Of a stretch of DNA of 53,014 nt, positions 42,401 through 50,651 are shown piece after piece. The position numbers and the translations under genes were made by a program. This DNA comes from Treponema sp. GTDB lineage: Bacteria; Spirochaetota; Spirochaetia; Treponematales; Breznakiellaceae. How positions within the stretch are numbered: the first letter of the stretch is position 1; every line of letters begins with the position of its first letter. The notes under the pieces were generated by a model, which saw only the letters and a program-made list of their open reading frames with translations, searched no databases and had not been told where the DNA came from. The stretch is taken from positions 1 to 53,014 of the forward strand of contig JAIROG010000127.1 in assembly GCA_031257675.1 (NCBI GenBank), given 5' to 3'.

Positions 42401-42954
42401 ACCATAGGGCGTGTACATTGCCTCTGTCAAGAGAACAAGCGGTTGCGCTTGCCGCTGGAGATAGGGCGTCGCTTTCCGGCGTCCTATATACGGCGCGGGA
42501 CGCGGCGCACAAACGCTTTGCGAATCTGCTGGACCAGAGAGAAGCCCTCCCGTTTCCCATTGAAGGCGCATGCATCTACTATACGGGACCCGCGCCGGCG
42601 AAAGACGGACAGATCATCGGATCCGCAGGACCAACCACGAGTTGCCGTATGGATGCCTATACGCCCCGCCTGCTTGAACTGGGACTCCGTTGCATGATCG
42701 GCAAGGGCGACCGCTCGGAGGCTGTAATAACCGCCATGAAAAAAGCGGGCGCCGTGTATTTCGCCGCGCTTGGCGGCGCGGGCGCCTTGCTCGCGTCCCG
42801 CATAACGTCTTCGGAAGTGGCGGCGTTTCCCGATTTGGGAACCGAAGCGGTCAGGCGTCTTACGGTACGCGATTTTCCCGTAGTAGTGGCAATCGACAGC
42901 AGAGGCGGCAATCTGTACACGCTGGGACCGGAGCGGTACGTGAATCTGTCATAA
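42397..42954 (+). CDS. Fe-S hydro-lyase (fumarase/tartrate dehydratase) beta subunit
   Basis: A 185-residue homologue of the beta subunit or C-terminal domain of class I fumarate hydratase or L-tartrate dehydratase. Family stretches are LPLSREQAVALAAGDRASLSG, YYTGPAPAKDGQIIGSAGPTTS, GLRCMIGKGDR and AVYFAALGGAGALLASRI. Only this half is encoded here; the alpha subunit with the cluster Cys is not in the window, so it must be elsewhere for activity. Translationally coupled to the HD-GYP gene (ATGA), an odd pairing whose meaning is unknown. Intact length for a beta subunit. Confidence 0.88.
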   Translation: MNHRACTLPLSREQAVALAAGDRASLSGVLYTARDAAHKRFANLLDQREALPFPIEGACIYYTGPAPAKDGQIIGSAGPTTSCRMDAYTPRLLELGLRCMIGKGDRSEAVITAMKKAGAVYFAALGGAGALLASRITSSEVAAFPDLGTEAVRRLTVRDFPVVVAIDSRGGNLYTLGPERYVNLS

Positions 42955-42974
42955 GTCCGCCGCTTATGTTGCCG

Positions 42975-43652
42975 CTACTGGAATATCGCGCCCAGCAAGA
43001 TTGCCAAACACACTATGTTATCCAGCGAAATGCCTATCTTGACCGTGTTGACGCTGGTGTATTCGGCAAACAGAGATGCGCTTATATAATAGAAGCCTTT
43101 CTCCCCGGAACTATAATCAACGACTGGTTTTCTACCTATGGGCAAAGTCGCAAAAAAAATGCGCGCTCCCGCGGCCCCATAGAACCCGTCGCCCGGATAG
43201 CGGGCGAAAGGCGTAAGAAGAAAACCGTAGCCGCCCCGTACGTATACGCCCATGTTGAAGCTCGTCCAATTGTTTAACCTAAAAACAAAAGGATTGTAGT
43301 ATATTTCCACAGGAAGAAGAAAGGAACGGAGATCATAGGCTTTCACCGTTTCGACGGAGAACGGGCTTATCTTGACGCCTAATCCGGTGTATGTCTCAAA
43401 GATGTCAAATGAGAAAGCGGTAAAGGCAAAGTCAAACGCAACCTCCCTGTAGTCGTTGCCTACCCCGCCATTGTTGAACGCAAACTTGAAATCCCCCAGC
43501 GACCATGCGAAATCAATATCCACCGGATGCGCCGCATCAGGTGGTTTTAGACAAAACAACAGAAACAGAAAAGCCGCCTTCCACTGCATCCCGTTTTTAC
43601 TTATTTTTCCTCTTTCGCCTTTTTTACGTTGTGTTCCAATAAATTTTCCCAT
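42975..43652 (-). CDS. Exported beta-barrel-like protein, 225 aa
   Basis: After a basic start and a hydrophobic signal segment (KAAFLFLLFCLKPPDAAHP) the protein is built of alternating aromatic strands (FAWSLGDFKFAFNNGG, DFAFTAFSFDIF, SFNMGVYVRGGYGFLL, GFYYISASLFAEYTS) typical of small outer-membrane barrels or periplasmic beta proteins. No family is named with confidence. Ribosome binding site AAAGGAGAG. It lies 24 bases after mnmE on the same strand, so it probably belongs to the ABC-mnmE transcription unit. Confidence 0.7.
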   Translation of the reverse strand: MGKFIGTQRKKGERGKISKNGMQWKAAFLFLLFCLKPPDAAHPVDIDFAWSLGDFKFAFNNGGVGNDYREVAFDFAFTAFSFDIFETYTGLGVKISPFSVETVKAYDLRSFLLPVEIYYNPFVFRLNNWTSFNMGVYVRGGYGFLLTPFARYPGDGFYGAAGARIFFATLPIGRKPVVDYSSGEKGFYYISASLFAEYTSVNTVKIGISLDNIVCLAILLGAIFQ

Positions 43653-43676
43653 ACAACTCTCCTTTGACGCCGCAGT

Positions 43677-45083
43677 TCATTTTCCTACGCAAAATGAGCC
43701 GAACATGACCTCAAGAATATCCGCAGTGGACACTTCGCCGGTGATCTCGCCAAGACAGTCAACCGCTTCCCTCAGCGAAGGCGCGATAATATCAAGCGTC
43801 TCCCCCTTATCCGCCATATTCAGCGCATCCGCGACCTGTTCCACAGCTCTGTCAATGAGCGCTTTTTGCCTCGCCGAAGCCACTCCTATCCGGTCGCCCC
43901 GCTCCGCGCCCGCGTTCCGCCCCGCGAGCGCTTCCGCAATCCGCGCTGTGAGGCTCAGGACGCCCACTCCGGTTTTGGCGCTGACGCGCTCCACCCCGGC
44001 GGGCAGATCCGCCGGCAACTCCGGCATCTCCGGCGCGGCGTCGGACTTGTTCCATACCATAATAAGAGGCTTGCCCTCAATATCCCCGGAACAAAGGAAT
44101 TGGGCGTCTTCACCGGCAAGTCCAACTGTAGCATCTACTATATATAATACCACATCAGCGTATTTTATCAACTCAATGCCGCGTTTTATGCCGGCTTTTT
44201 CCACCGCGTCACTTGAGTCCCAAATGCCGGCGGTGTCGGCAAGCCTGACCGGTATGCCTTCAACCGCGATCCACGCCTCAAGCCAATCGCGGGTGGTGCC
44301 GGGCGATTCGGCGACGAGCGCGCGGTCTTCCTTGACGAGCCTGTTGAAGAGACTGGATTTGCCGGCGTTTGGTCTTCCGGCAATAACCACAAGGGCGCCT
44401 TCCTGATACAGTTTCTCTATACGGAATGACGCAGCCAATTCCCGCAAGTCCGCAAGAACCTCGCGCGCCAATTCCCGTTCCGGCAACATGCCGGAGCGTT
44501 CATCAGCGCCCACTTCCATAAATTCATCTTCAGAGTAATCAAGAAACAATTCCACGCCCGCCAGAACCCGCACCAATTTTTCTTTAATGGCGCGAATCTC
44601 TGATTCCAAGTCGCCCGAAAGCCTGCGAACCGCGCCGGCATGAGCTTTGCCGGTTTTTGCGGACACTATTTCCATGACGGATTCTGCCCGGGTGAGGTCC
44701 AGCTTGCCGTTCATAAACGCCCGAAACGTGAATTCGCCGGGAAGCGCATCCCGAAACCCCGCCTCGTGAAGCGTCTCCAACGCGGCTTGCACCACCGCAT
44801 ACCCGCCGTGGCAGGAAATGTCCGCGCCGTCTTCGCCCGTATACGACTTAGGCGCGCGATACACGGAAACTAACGCCTCATCAAGGCGGACGCGGTTTTT
44901 GCCAAGCATCCAGCCGTACACAACCGTATTGCCTGCGGCGGCTTTCAGTTTTTGCGGTGCGGAAAAGTGATCCGCGAGCAACTCTATGGCGTTTTTGCCC
45001 GATGTCCGTATGACGGCGAGAGCGCCCTGACCCGGAGGCGTCGCCAATGCCGCTATGGGCGAATCATCTCCATAAAAAATCAC
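43677..45083 (-). CDS. mnmE: tRNA modification GTPase MnmE
   Basis: With MnmG, MnmE installs (carboxymethyl)aminomethyl groups on U34 of several tRNAs. The N-terminal folate-binding domain starts DSPIAALATPPGQGALAVIRTSG. The embedded G domain shows G1 AGRPNAGKSSLFN, G2 GTTRDWLEAW, G3 LADTAGIWDSSD and G4 WNKSD. The protein ends with the catalytic C-terminus FGSFCVGK, matching the family FCIGK. At 468 aa it is full length. Its ATG overlaps the stop of the ABC ATPase gene by 4 bases (ATGA). mnmG is not in the window. Confidence 0.97.
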   Translation of the reverse strand: MIFYGDDSPIAALATPPGQGALAVIRTSGKNAIELLADHFSAPQKLKAAAGNTVVYGWMLGKNRVRLDEALVSVYRAPKSYTGEDGADISCHGGYAVVQAALETLHEAGFRDALPGEFTFRAFMNGKLDLTRAESVMEIVSAKTGKAHAGAVRRLSGDLESEIRAIKEKLVRVLAGVELFLDYSEDEFMEVGADERSGMLPERELAREVLADLRELAASFRIEKLYQEGALVVIAGRPNAGKSSLFNRLVKEDRALVAESPGTTRDWLEAWIAVEGIPVRLADTAGIWDSSDAVEKAGIKRGIELIKYADVVLYIVDATVGLAGEDAQFLCSGDIEGKPLIMVWNKSDAAPEMPELPADLPAGVERVSAKTGVGVLSLTARIAEALAGRNAGAERGDRIGVASARQKALIDRAVEQVADALNMADKGETLDIIAPSLREAVDCLGEITGEVSTADILEVMFGSFCVGK

Positions 45084-45790
45084 GACTCCCCCTTAAAGAA
45101 CGACTCGGCTTCTTTGGTCTTGGGTTCCGTCACTATCGTATGGGCGTCACCTATTTCCACTATGCGGCCTTGGTCCATGACCGCTATTCTGTCGCCTAGA
45201 ATCGAGGCTTCTTCCCTGTCGTGGGTGACGAAGATGCAGGGAATGCGGGAAGCGCGGCGTATCTCCAGAAATTCCTTCCACAACTCGCGGCGCAAACGCG
45301 GATCCAGACTGGAGAACGGCTCATCCATGAGAAGCGCCTGCGGCGCCGCCGCAAGCGCGCGGGCGATGGCGACCCGTTGCCGCTCGCCTCCCGAAAGGGT
45401 GTGCGTCTTCCTGCCGGCGAAAGAAATCGGAAGATGCACTATCCGCAAGGTCTCCTCCACAACGCGGCGGCGCATGTCTTTTGACGCGCCCCTAATGCGA
45501 AGGCTGTAGTCTATATTTTTTCCAACATTCATTGTTGGAAAAAGCGCCAAATCCTGAAAGACCACCGCAATATTTCGTTTCCACGGCGGCAGATTCGTCA
45601 CGTCACGTCCGCCGCTCACGATGGAACCGGAACTGGCGTACAGCAGTCCGGCGACGAGGTTCAACGTCGTCGTTTTCCCGCAACCCGAATGTCCGACCAA
45701 GGCGAGGGTTTCTCCTTCTTCAACCGAGAAATCAAGCCGCATCGTCATATCCGGGTAGGTTTTGGTGATATTTCGTATTTCAAGGCTCAT
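45080..45790 (-). CDS. ABC transporter ATP-binding protein
   Basis: A 236-residue ATPase of the importer type related to ThiQ/PotA/FbpC. Walker A GHSGCGKTTTLNLVAGL, Q-loop FQDLALFPTMNV, signature LSGGERQRVAIARALA, Walker B ALLMDEPFSSLD and the H-loop FVTHDREEA are all intact. Its permease and binding-protein partners are not adjacent. Start at ATG 45790 (MSLEIRNI); eight further codons are open upstream. A TATACT box lies about 20-25 bases upstream. Whether it serves the sugar permeases at 22-23.8 kb is unknown, and its subfamily argues against it because it lacks the C-terminal regulatory domain of MsmK/MalK. Confidence 0.9.
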   Translation of the reverse strand: MSLEIRNITKTYPDMTMRLDFSVEEGETLALVGHSGCGKTTTLNLVAGLLYASSGSIVSGGRDVTNLPPWKRNIAVVFQDLALFPTMNVGKNIDYSLRIRGASKDMRRRVVEETLRIVHLPISFAGRKTHTLSGGERQRVAIARALAAAPQALLMDEPFSSLDPRLRRELWKEFLEIRRASRIPCIFVTHDREEASILGDRIAVMDQGRIVEIGDAHTIVTEPKTKEAESFFKGES

Positions 45791-45910
45791 AGTTGTCAAC
45801 CGCAAGTATATCAAAAAACCGCCTTATGCGCTAGATGCGGCGGGAATGCGCAAGGACTTGTAACGCCGGTTCTTTTCATATATCATTGGGAAAAGAGCGA
45901 AGGAGGCTTT

Positions 45911-46495
45911 ATGCGGCATACAGCATATTCGTCATATTCCGTAATAACGGCGCTGGCTGCGCTGGGCGTGTTTTTTACAGCGCCGGTCTTCTCCCAAAGC
46001 GGCGCCATTGGCGCCGCTTTGGGAGAAGTGTCGATCAACTTTTCGTTTAAACGGCAGAATGTCATTGCGTCCAATCAGATCGCGGTATGGATAGAACATG
46101 AAAGCGGCGCGATTATAAAAACGCTGTACATAAGCCGGTTTACCGGCAAAGGCGGTTTCAGCGACCGTCCCGATTCTCTTTTGGCGTGGACAGCCAAGGC
46201 AAAACCGTCGTCTTCCGCAGCGTTGGACGCCTTTACCGGCGCGACGCCGAAGAACGGCGCCCTCACGTATGTATGGGACTGTACGGACGACAAGGGAAAT
46301 CCAGTCCCAGCCGGAACGTACCGGTACTGTGTGGAAGGAACACTCTACTTGAAAAGCAACGCGCTTTTCAAGGGAATCATCTCGCTTGGGAAAAACGCGG
46401 ATTCCTCCCGCGCCACCGCCGTCTACTCCAGCGATGATCCGGCGCATCGCGCCATGTTGCAACAGGTTCAGGCGGTTTTTACGCCGAAAAGGTGA
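45911..46495 (+). CDS. Exported DUF2271-like protein
   Basis: A 194-residue protein with a cleavable signal peptide (ITALAALGVFFTAPVFSQ). The remainder resembles the DUF2271 family of predicted periplasmic proteins: VAVWIEHE-type strand, IKTLYISRFTGKGGF, then LTYVWDCTDDKGNPVPAGTY, which is also a FlgD-like beta turn. Function unknown in the family; neighbours often include flavin-linked exported proteins, which are absent here. Start at ATG 45911 with AAGGAGG. It converges on the decayed alpha-E gene one base after its stop. Confidence 0.75.
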   Translation: MRHTAYSSYSVITALAALGVFFTAPVFSQSGAIGAALGEVSINFSFKRQNVIASNQIAVWIEHESGAIIKTLYISRFTGKGGFSDRPDSLLAWTAKAKPSSSAALDAFTGATPKNGALTYVWDCTDDKGNPVPAGTYRYCVEGTLYLKSNALFKGIISLGKNADSSRATAVYSSDDPAHRAMLQQVQAVFTPKR

Positions 46496-46496
46496 G

Positions 46497-47180
46497 TTAT
46501 AATACAAACAGCCATCCAAGCATACTGAGAACCCGCATATTGTCAAACGAAGGGCTTTCCATCTCGCGCTTGACTTCTATGAACAAGGTTTGATCGAAAG
46601 CGTCCTCTTTTTTTTAGATGGCGTTCAAGACGCTCAAACAGTTGCACAAGCCTATCGTAGGAATAGTCGAAGGTATGTGCAGGTCCACCGTTTCGAGGCG
46701 TCAGCCGGCTTTTATCATATTGCGGATGTCACTGAATATGCGCCCATCAACGGAACCCCAGAACGCCATGAGGCTGTCGGTGACGAATCGCAACTCATAC
46801 TACTCGCCGCCGCTTTTTGCCGCGCAATGCGCTATGAGCCGCTCCACGCATCGCTCCATTTCCCGTACGCACATCTCGACATAGGCGAGCGTTTCGCTCT
46901 CGATTTCCTCTCTCAGCGCAATGGCGTTGTCGTAAGCGTAGGTCAGCGCGGATATAAGGGATTTCCATCGCCCTTGTCAAACAAATAGCGGTTACGGTTA
47001 AAAAATCTTCGGAACCCGTGTGCTTGTTCTCAACGCCGGGTCTATAGCAAAATGTTTGGTAGGACGCGGCGTCCACATCAATGAACATATCGCTGTATTT
47101 CCTGAAAAAATGCAAAGCTGTGTATATCGTCCCAGCCAAAACAGATTTTCAGCTTTGGCGATTGATATAGCCTCCGACAT
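46497..47180 (-). pseudogene. Alpha-E domain (DUF403) protein, decayed
   Basis: The minus strand begins with a good ribosome binding site and MSEAISIAKAENLFWLGRY, the standard N-terminus of alpha-E proteins. The sequence then shifts frame to TALHFFRKYSDMFIDVDAAS, then LISALTYAYDNAIALREEIE with YVEMCVREMERCVERLI, then VTDSLMAFWGSVDGRIFSDI, then FDYSYDRLVQLFERLERHL, then EDAFDQTLFIEVKREMESPS and ends LGWLFVL at 46497. At least four frameshifts or stops are needed, one at a run of eight T/A (46608-46615). Alpha-E genes pair with circularly permuted ATP-grasp genes in predicted peptide-modifying loci. Confidence 0.82.
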
Positions 47181-47204
47181 TTGATCTCCTCCAACGCCGC
47201 GATC

Positions 47205-47775
47205 CGGCGTCCGCGCAATTTCTTATGGGATTCTCCACCAGAATCCAAGACTTTAGCTTTTTTTCACCCACGTGTCCTTATCCGCCGCCTTGCGACGAAT
47301 TCACCGCATAGGAAGCCGGATGGAACGCGAAACAGGTAAGCCCGCTCTGCCAAACTTTGGTTTCTTCACCGGAAAGCGCAAAGGCGCGAAGAGCAACCTT
47401 CCGCTTGACGCGGCGGGATCCTTCAAGCGTTTCCATGTCCCGAAACTGCGCCACTTCTTGGGCAATCCACCGATTCGGATCCGCATCTCGGATACGAAGA
47501 CCCGGACGGGATGCGGAGGTTGTCCTCCAATACTATCCACGAATCGTCCTCCGCCTGCACAAGATCGATGCCCGCTATGTGGGCGTAAATTTTTTTCGGC
47601 GGAACAACACCCTCGCACTGGGGAAGGCGACCCTTTGATGAGTAGATGAATTGCCCGGTAATAATTTTATCGCGGACTATGTATTTGTTATTGTAAATAT
47701 CCAGAAGAAACGCATTCAGCGCCCGAGACCGTTGGACAAGCCATTTTATGATAATGTGTCCTTCCATTTGGCTAT
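47205..47775 (-). pseudogene. Circularly permuted ATP-grasp protein, C-terminal relic
   Basis: The minus strand encodes ALNAFLLDIYNNKYIVRDKI, then YAHIAGIDLVQAEDDSWIVL and EDNLRIPSGSSYP, the hallmark centre of circularly permuted ATP-grasp (DUF404/407) proteins. Further on, in other frames, SGLTCFAFHPASYAVNSSQ and GGG matches the C-terminal end. The N-terminal half is missing: it breaks at about 47775, where an oppositely oriented group II intron fragment begins. The gene lies directly upstream of its usual partner, the alpha-E gene. Frameshifts and truncation make it non-functional. Confidence 0.8.
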
Positions 47776-47779
47776 GAGC

Positions 47780-48135
47780 TATGGTCGCTGTCCGGCAAGG
47801 ACGGCAGCCGGGCGGTGAAAGTCCGCTATGCGCCTGGTGGCGGGAAGCATGAGCCAAGGGCAAGGGCGTCCGCCGCGAGGCGGAGTCTGGAGGAAGCTGG
47901 AGGCAAAATTCCGATCCGGCGAACAGGAGCCGTATATAAGGCGGAATCAGGGCAGCGCGCCTTGCAAAGCGAAGTCCAATGCCGCCTGAACCCTGATATG
48001 TAGATGCGGCGGTTGCATGGGATGAAGAGAGCGGTCTCTTGACTGGGGAGGACTGGATGGGAAGCGGCGGATCCCTCGTCACAACCCATGCGGAGATGCG
48101 CGGCTGAACGTCCAGAAGTCAGCGGAGTCCATAGC
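47780..48135 (+). ncRNA. Group II intron ribozyme, 5' fragment
   Basis: Stretches such as GGGCGGTGAAAGTCCGCTAT, GCGCCTGGTGGCGGGAAGC, GGCGTCCGCCGCGAGGCGGA and CGCGGCTGAACGTCCAGAAG match what I remember of domains I-III of common bacterial group II introns. No intron-encoded reverse transcriptase and no domain V/VI stem are visible, so it cannot splice. It is on the plus strand, antisense to the ATP-grasp relic it abuts. Boundaries are approximate; 48136-48300 may be degenerate domain IV. Confidence 0.75.
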
Positions 48136-48716
48136 GCCGGGAATGGACGGACGATGGGAGGCTTGCGAGTGAGAGGAAGGCGGCTCGCTGTGTAGAGATC
48201 GGAAAACGGGGAGAGGGGAACGCGGCTTTGGCTGTCCTTTTGGGGATGGGGCGGGGCCCGAAGTGACGAAGGAAGCGCGGAGCGTTGGGACGCCGGAAGG
48301 CGCGGCGGCGGGCGGCGTGGAACCGCCCGGAAACGCCTGAGAGCGGGCGGCGGGAGACGGCGGAGGAGTTGCGGACATGCCCCGTCAAACAGCGCCGGGA
48401 ATTATGCGAGAGCGTTCAAAGGGGATGGCGCAAACCCGCTCCGGTGAGGAGGGTGGAAAGCATTCCAGATCTGCCTACCCAATCCCTTTAATTCGGCATA
48501 TTCAAATTGCTTCATAATAGCCCCTTACACGGCGACACACAAGACTTGTATTCCCCTACTACTATAACGCCTGTTTTTTCGTTTGGTAATTTTGTCAATA
48601 GAGACTTTCCCAAAAACTGCCGCCCTGCGCGTTTTGGGAAAGCATCAATATGTAACAATTTCGTAATTGACAAACCGCCAGCAAGAGCGACGCCCCTTCG
48701 CCCCGCGCGAAATCGT
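48136..48716. other. Intergenic, GC-rich remnant and one hairpin
   Basis: The 48136-48480 part is GC-rich with no family motif in any frame. A stem CTTTCCCAAAA/TTTTGGGAAAG lies at 48605-48642, starting like hairpin 3 of the dispersed repeat (CCAAAAACTG) but with a different loop. No gene recognised. Confidence 0.4.
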
Positions 48717-50603
48717 CTAATATCCCCGCGCCTGCCGGGCGTCTTTAAGCCCTGTTCTGGCATTGGTGTAGTTCGGATCTATTCGCAACGCCGCTTCATA
48801 GTCGACGATAGCCCGGTCATAGTCTTTTTTGCGGTAATACGCAAAGCCGCGCTCGTTATACGCCCTCACATGATTGGGATCAATCCTGACAGCCTGAGAG
48901 AATTCGGCGATAGCCCGGTCGTAGTCCCCTTTTTGGTTATACGTATCGCCGCGGTTGGTATACAACACCGCATCATTCGGGGAGAGCCTGATAGCCTGAG
49001 AAAAGTCGGCGATAGCCCGGTCGTAGTCTTTTTTTACGTAATACACAATACCGCGTCTGTTATACGCAACCTCGTCATTCGGGTTGAGCTTGACAGCCTG
49101 AGAGAATTCGGCGATAGCCCGGTCGTAGTCTTTTTTGCGGTAATACGCAAAGCCGCGCTCGTTATACGCCCTCGCATAATTGGGGTTGATCCCGACGGCC
49201 TGGGCGCAGTCTTCAAGCGCTTGGTCATGCTCCCCTTTTTGGTTATACGTATCGCCGCGGTTGGTATACGCCACCGCATCATTCGGGTTGAGCCTGATGG
49301 ACTGAGAAAAGTCGGCGATAGCCCGGTCGTAGTCTTTTTTTGCGTAATACGCAACGCCGCGTCTGTTATACGCCATCACATAATTCGGGTTGAGCCTGAT
49401 AGCCTGAGAAAAGTCAGAGATAGCCTGGTCGTAGTCTTTTTTGTTGTAATGCGCAAAGCCGCGCTCGTTATACGCTCTCGCATAACTGGGGTCAAGCCTG
49501 ACGGCCTGGGCGCAGTCCGCTATCGCCCGGTCGTAGTCCCCTTTTTGGTTATACGAATCGCTGCGGTTGGTATACGCCACCACATCATTCGGGTTGAGCC
49601 TGACAGCCTGAGAGAATTCGGCGATAGCCCGGTCGTAGTCTTTTTTTGCGTAATACGCAACGCCGCGTTCGTTATACGCCAGCGCATAATTGGGATCAAG
49701 CCTGATAGCTTGGGTATAGTCCGCTATCGCCCGGTCGTAGTCTTTTTTTGCGAAATACGCGGCGCCGCTTTCAACGTAGCTTTTGGCGCTTTGCGCCGGG
49801 GCGTTGGCGGGCTGTACCGGCGCGGGTTGCGCCGCCTGCGCGGAAGGACGCGAACCAAGATAAGCGACTCCGTAAAACTGGTTGTACACAGCGGGGCGTT
49901 GGTTGCCGCCGGACACCCGCGCCACGTCGCCGCCAGTAAGACGGAACACTTCGTTTACATCAATGCCCGGGGTTTTCAGATTTTTCAGAAGCTGACTGGT
50001 AAACAGCCCGTTGCGTCCCGCGCCGTCAGATGCTGTCGCTCCGGCGGCGGTCGCGTAGACAACGATGCTGTCTGCGGGCTGGTTGCCCACCACTTGCAAG
50101 CCCCGGGACCCTCCGCTTCTGCCCCAACTAAACGGGTTGTCCCGGCAGGCGTCAAGCACAACGATATTCAACTCGTTGCCCGCTTGGTTTATCTCGTCAA
50201 GCATCGCCTGAACCGATACGGCGCGGTCGCGGAGATAGGATTCGCTCCTGATGTCCGCATCCACCGGAATCAGGTAGTTTACGCCGCCCGATTGAACGCC
50301 GTGACCAGCATAAAAGAGGAAGCCATAGCTGTTTCTTGACACGGAGAGCCGGTTCTTGAAGCGTTCAATCGCTTCTTCCATCTGAATCCGTCCGCCGTCG
50401 ACTATGGTGTCGACCGTGAAGCCCAGCCCGCGCAGAGCCGTCGTCATGTCGTTAGCGTCGTTCACGGGGTTGTTCAGGCGTGTAAGGTTCCGGTACGCGC
50501 CGTTGCCGATAACCAGCGCGTATTTCTGCTGGGCGGCGATAGAAAATACTGGTAGTACGAAAAACAGTACAAAAAACAACAAAAACAAGCCTGTTTTTTT
50601 CAT
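48717..50603 (-). CDS. Secreted caspase-like protease with ten TPRs
   Basis: A 628-residue protein with a signal peptide (LFLLFFVLFFVLPVFSIAA). Residues about 26-265 form a C14 caspase/metacaspase-like domain: YALVIGNGAYRN, the catalytic His101 in FYAGHGVQSGG and Cys153 in IVVLDACRDNPF. After a Pro/Ala-rich linker come ten tetratricopeptide repeats of 34 residues (type KDYDRAIADFSQAIRLNPN). Both catalytic residues are present. It should act in the periplasm or on the cell surface, with the TPRs binding a partner. Ribosome binding site AGGAGAG. It follows the DUF4384 lipoprotein gene by 48 bases that include a terminator-like hairpin. Substrate unknown. Confidence 0.9.
   Translation of the reverse strand: MKKTGLFLLFFVLFFVLPVFSIAAQQKYALVIGNGAYRNLTRLNNPVNDANDMTTALRGLGFTVDTIVDGGRIQMEEAIERFKNRLSVSRNSYGFLFYAGHGVQSGGVNYLIPVDADIRSESYLRDRAVSVQAMLDEINQAGNELNIVVLDACRDNPFSWGRSGGSRGLQVVGNQPADSIVVYATAAGATASDGAGRNGLFTSQLLKNLKTPGIDVNEVFRLTGGDVARVSGGNQRPAVYNQFYGVAYLGSRPSAQAAQPAPVQPANAPAQSAKSYVESGAAYFAKKDYDRAIADYTQAIRLDPNYALAYNERGVAYYAKKDYDRAIAEFSQAVRLNPNDVVAYTNRSDSYNQKGDYDRAIADCAQAVRLDPSYARAYNERGFAHYNKKDYDQAISDFSQAIRLNPNYVMAYNRRGVAYYAKKDYDRAIADFSQSIRLNPNDAVAYTNRGDTYNQKGEHDQALEDCAQAVGINPNYARAYNERGFAYYRKKDYDRAIAEFSQAVKLNPNDEVAYNRRGIVYYVKKDYDRAIADFSQAIRLSPNDAVLYTNRGDTYNQKGDYDRAIAEFSQAVRIDPNHVRAYNERGFAYYRKKDYDRAIVDYEAALRIDPNYTNARTGLKDARQARGY
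48760..49700 (-). repeat. 306-base super-repeat within the TPR region
   Basis: Three TPR types alternate in fixed order (YTNRGDTYNQKG, YNERGFAYYRKK, YNRRGVAYYAKK), giving a 102-residue, 306-base period. The near-identical DNA starting CCTTTTTGGTTATACG recurs at about 48929, 49235 and 49541. Confidence 0.85.
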
Positions 50604-50616
50604 CTTACTCTCCTAT

Positions 50617-50638
50617 AAAAAAGCGGCGTCGCCGCCGC
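50617..50638 (-). terminator. Terminator-like hairpin before the caspase gene
   Basis: On the minus strand GCGGC-GAC-GCCGC is followed by six T, directly upstream of the caspase ribosome binding site. It would attenuate read-through from the lipoprotein gene. Confidence 0.6.
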
Positions 50639-50651
50639 ATGCGTTCAGCAG

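Noticed and set aside
48285-48491. Remnant of an intron-encoded reverse transcriptase after the group II intron fragment
   Set aside because: The frame shows none of the reverse transcriptase blocks and is very Arg-rich, so the protein appears deleted.
49034-49354. Possible CRISPR-like array because of regularly spaced DNA repeats
   Set aside because: The repeats are coding TPR units with period 102/306 bases and no spacers.
48507-50339. 610-codon plus-strand open frame with repeated VVVFF-type segments
   Set aside because: It is the exact antisense shadow of the TPR-caspase gene; the periodicity comes from the TPR repeats, and it has no ribosome binding site.
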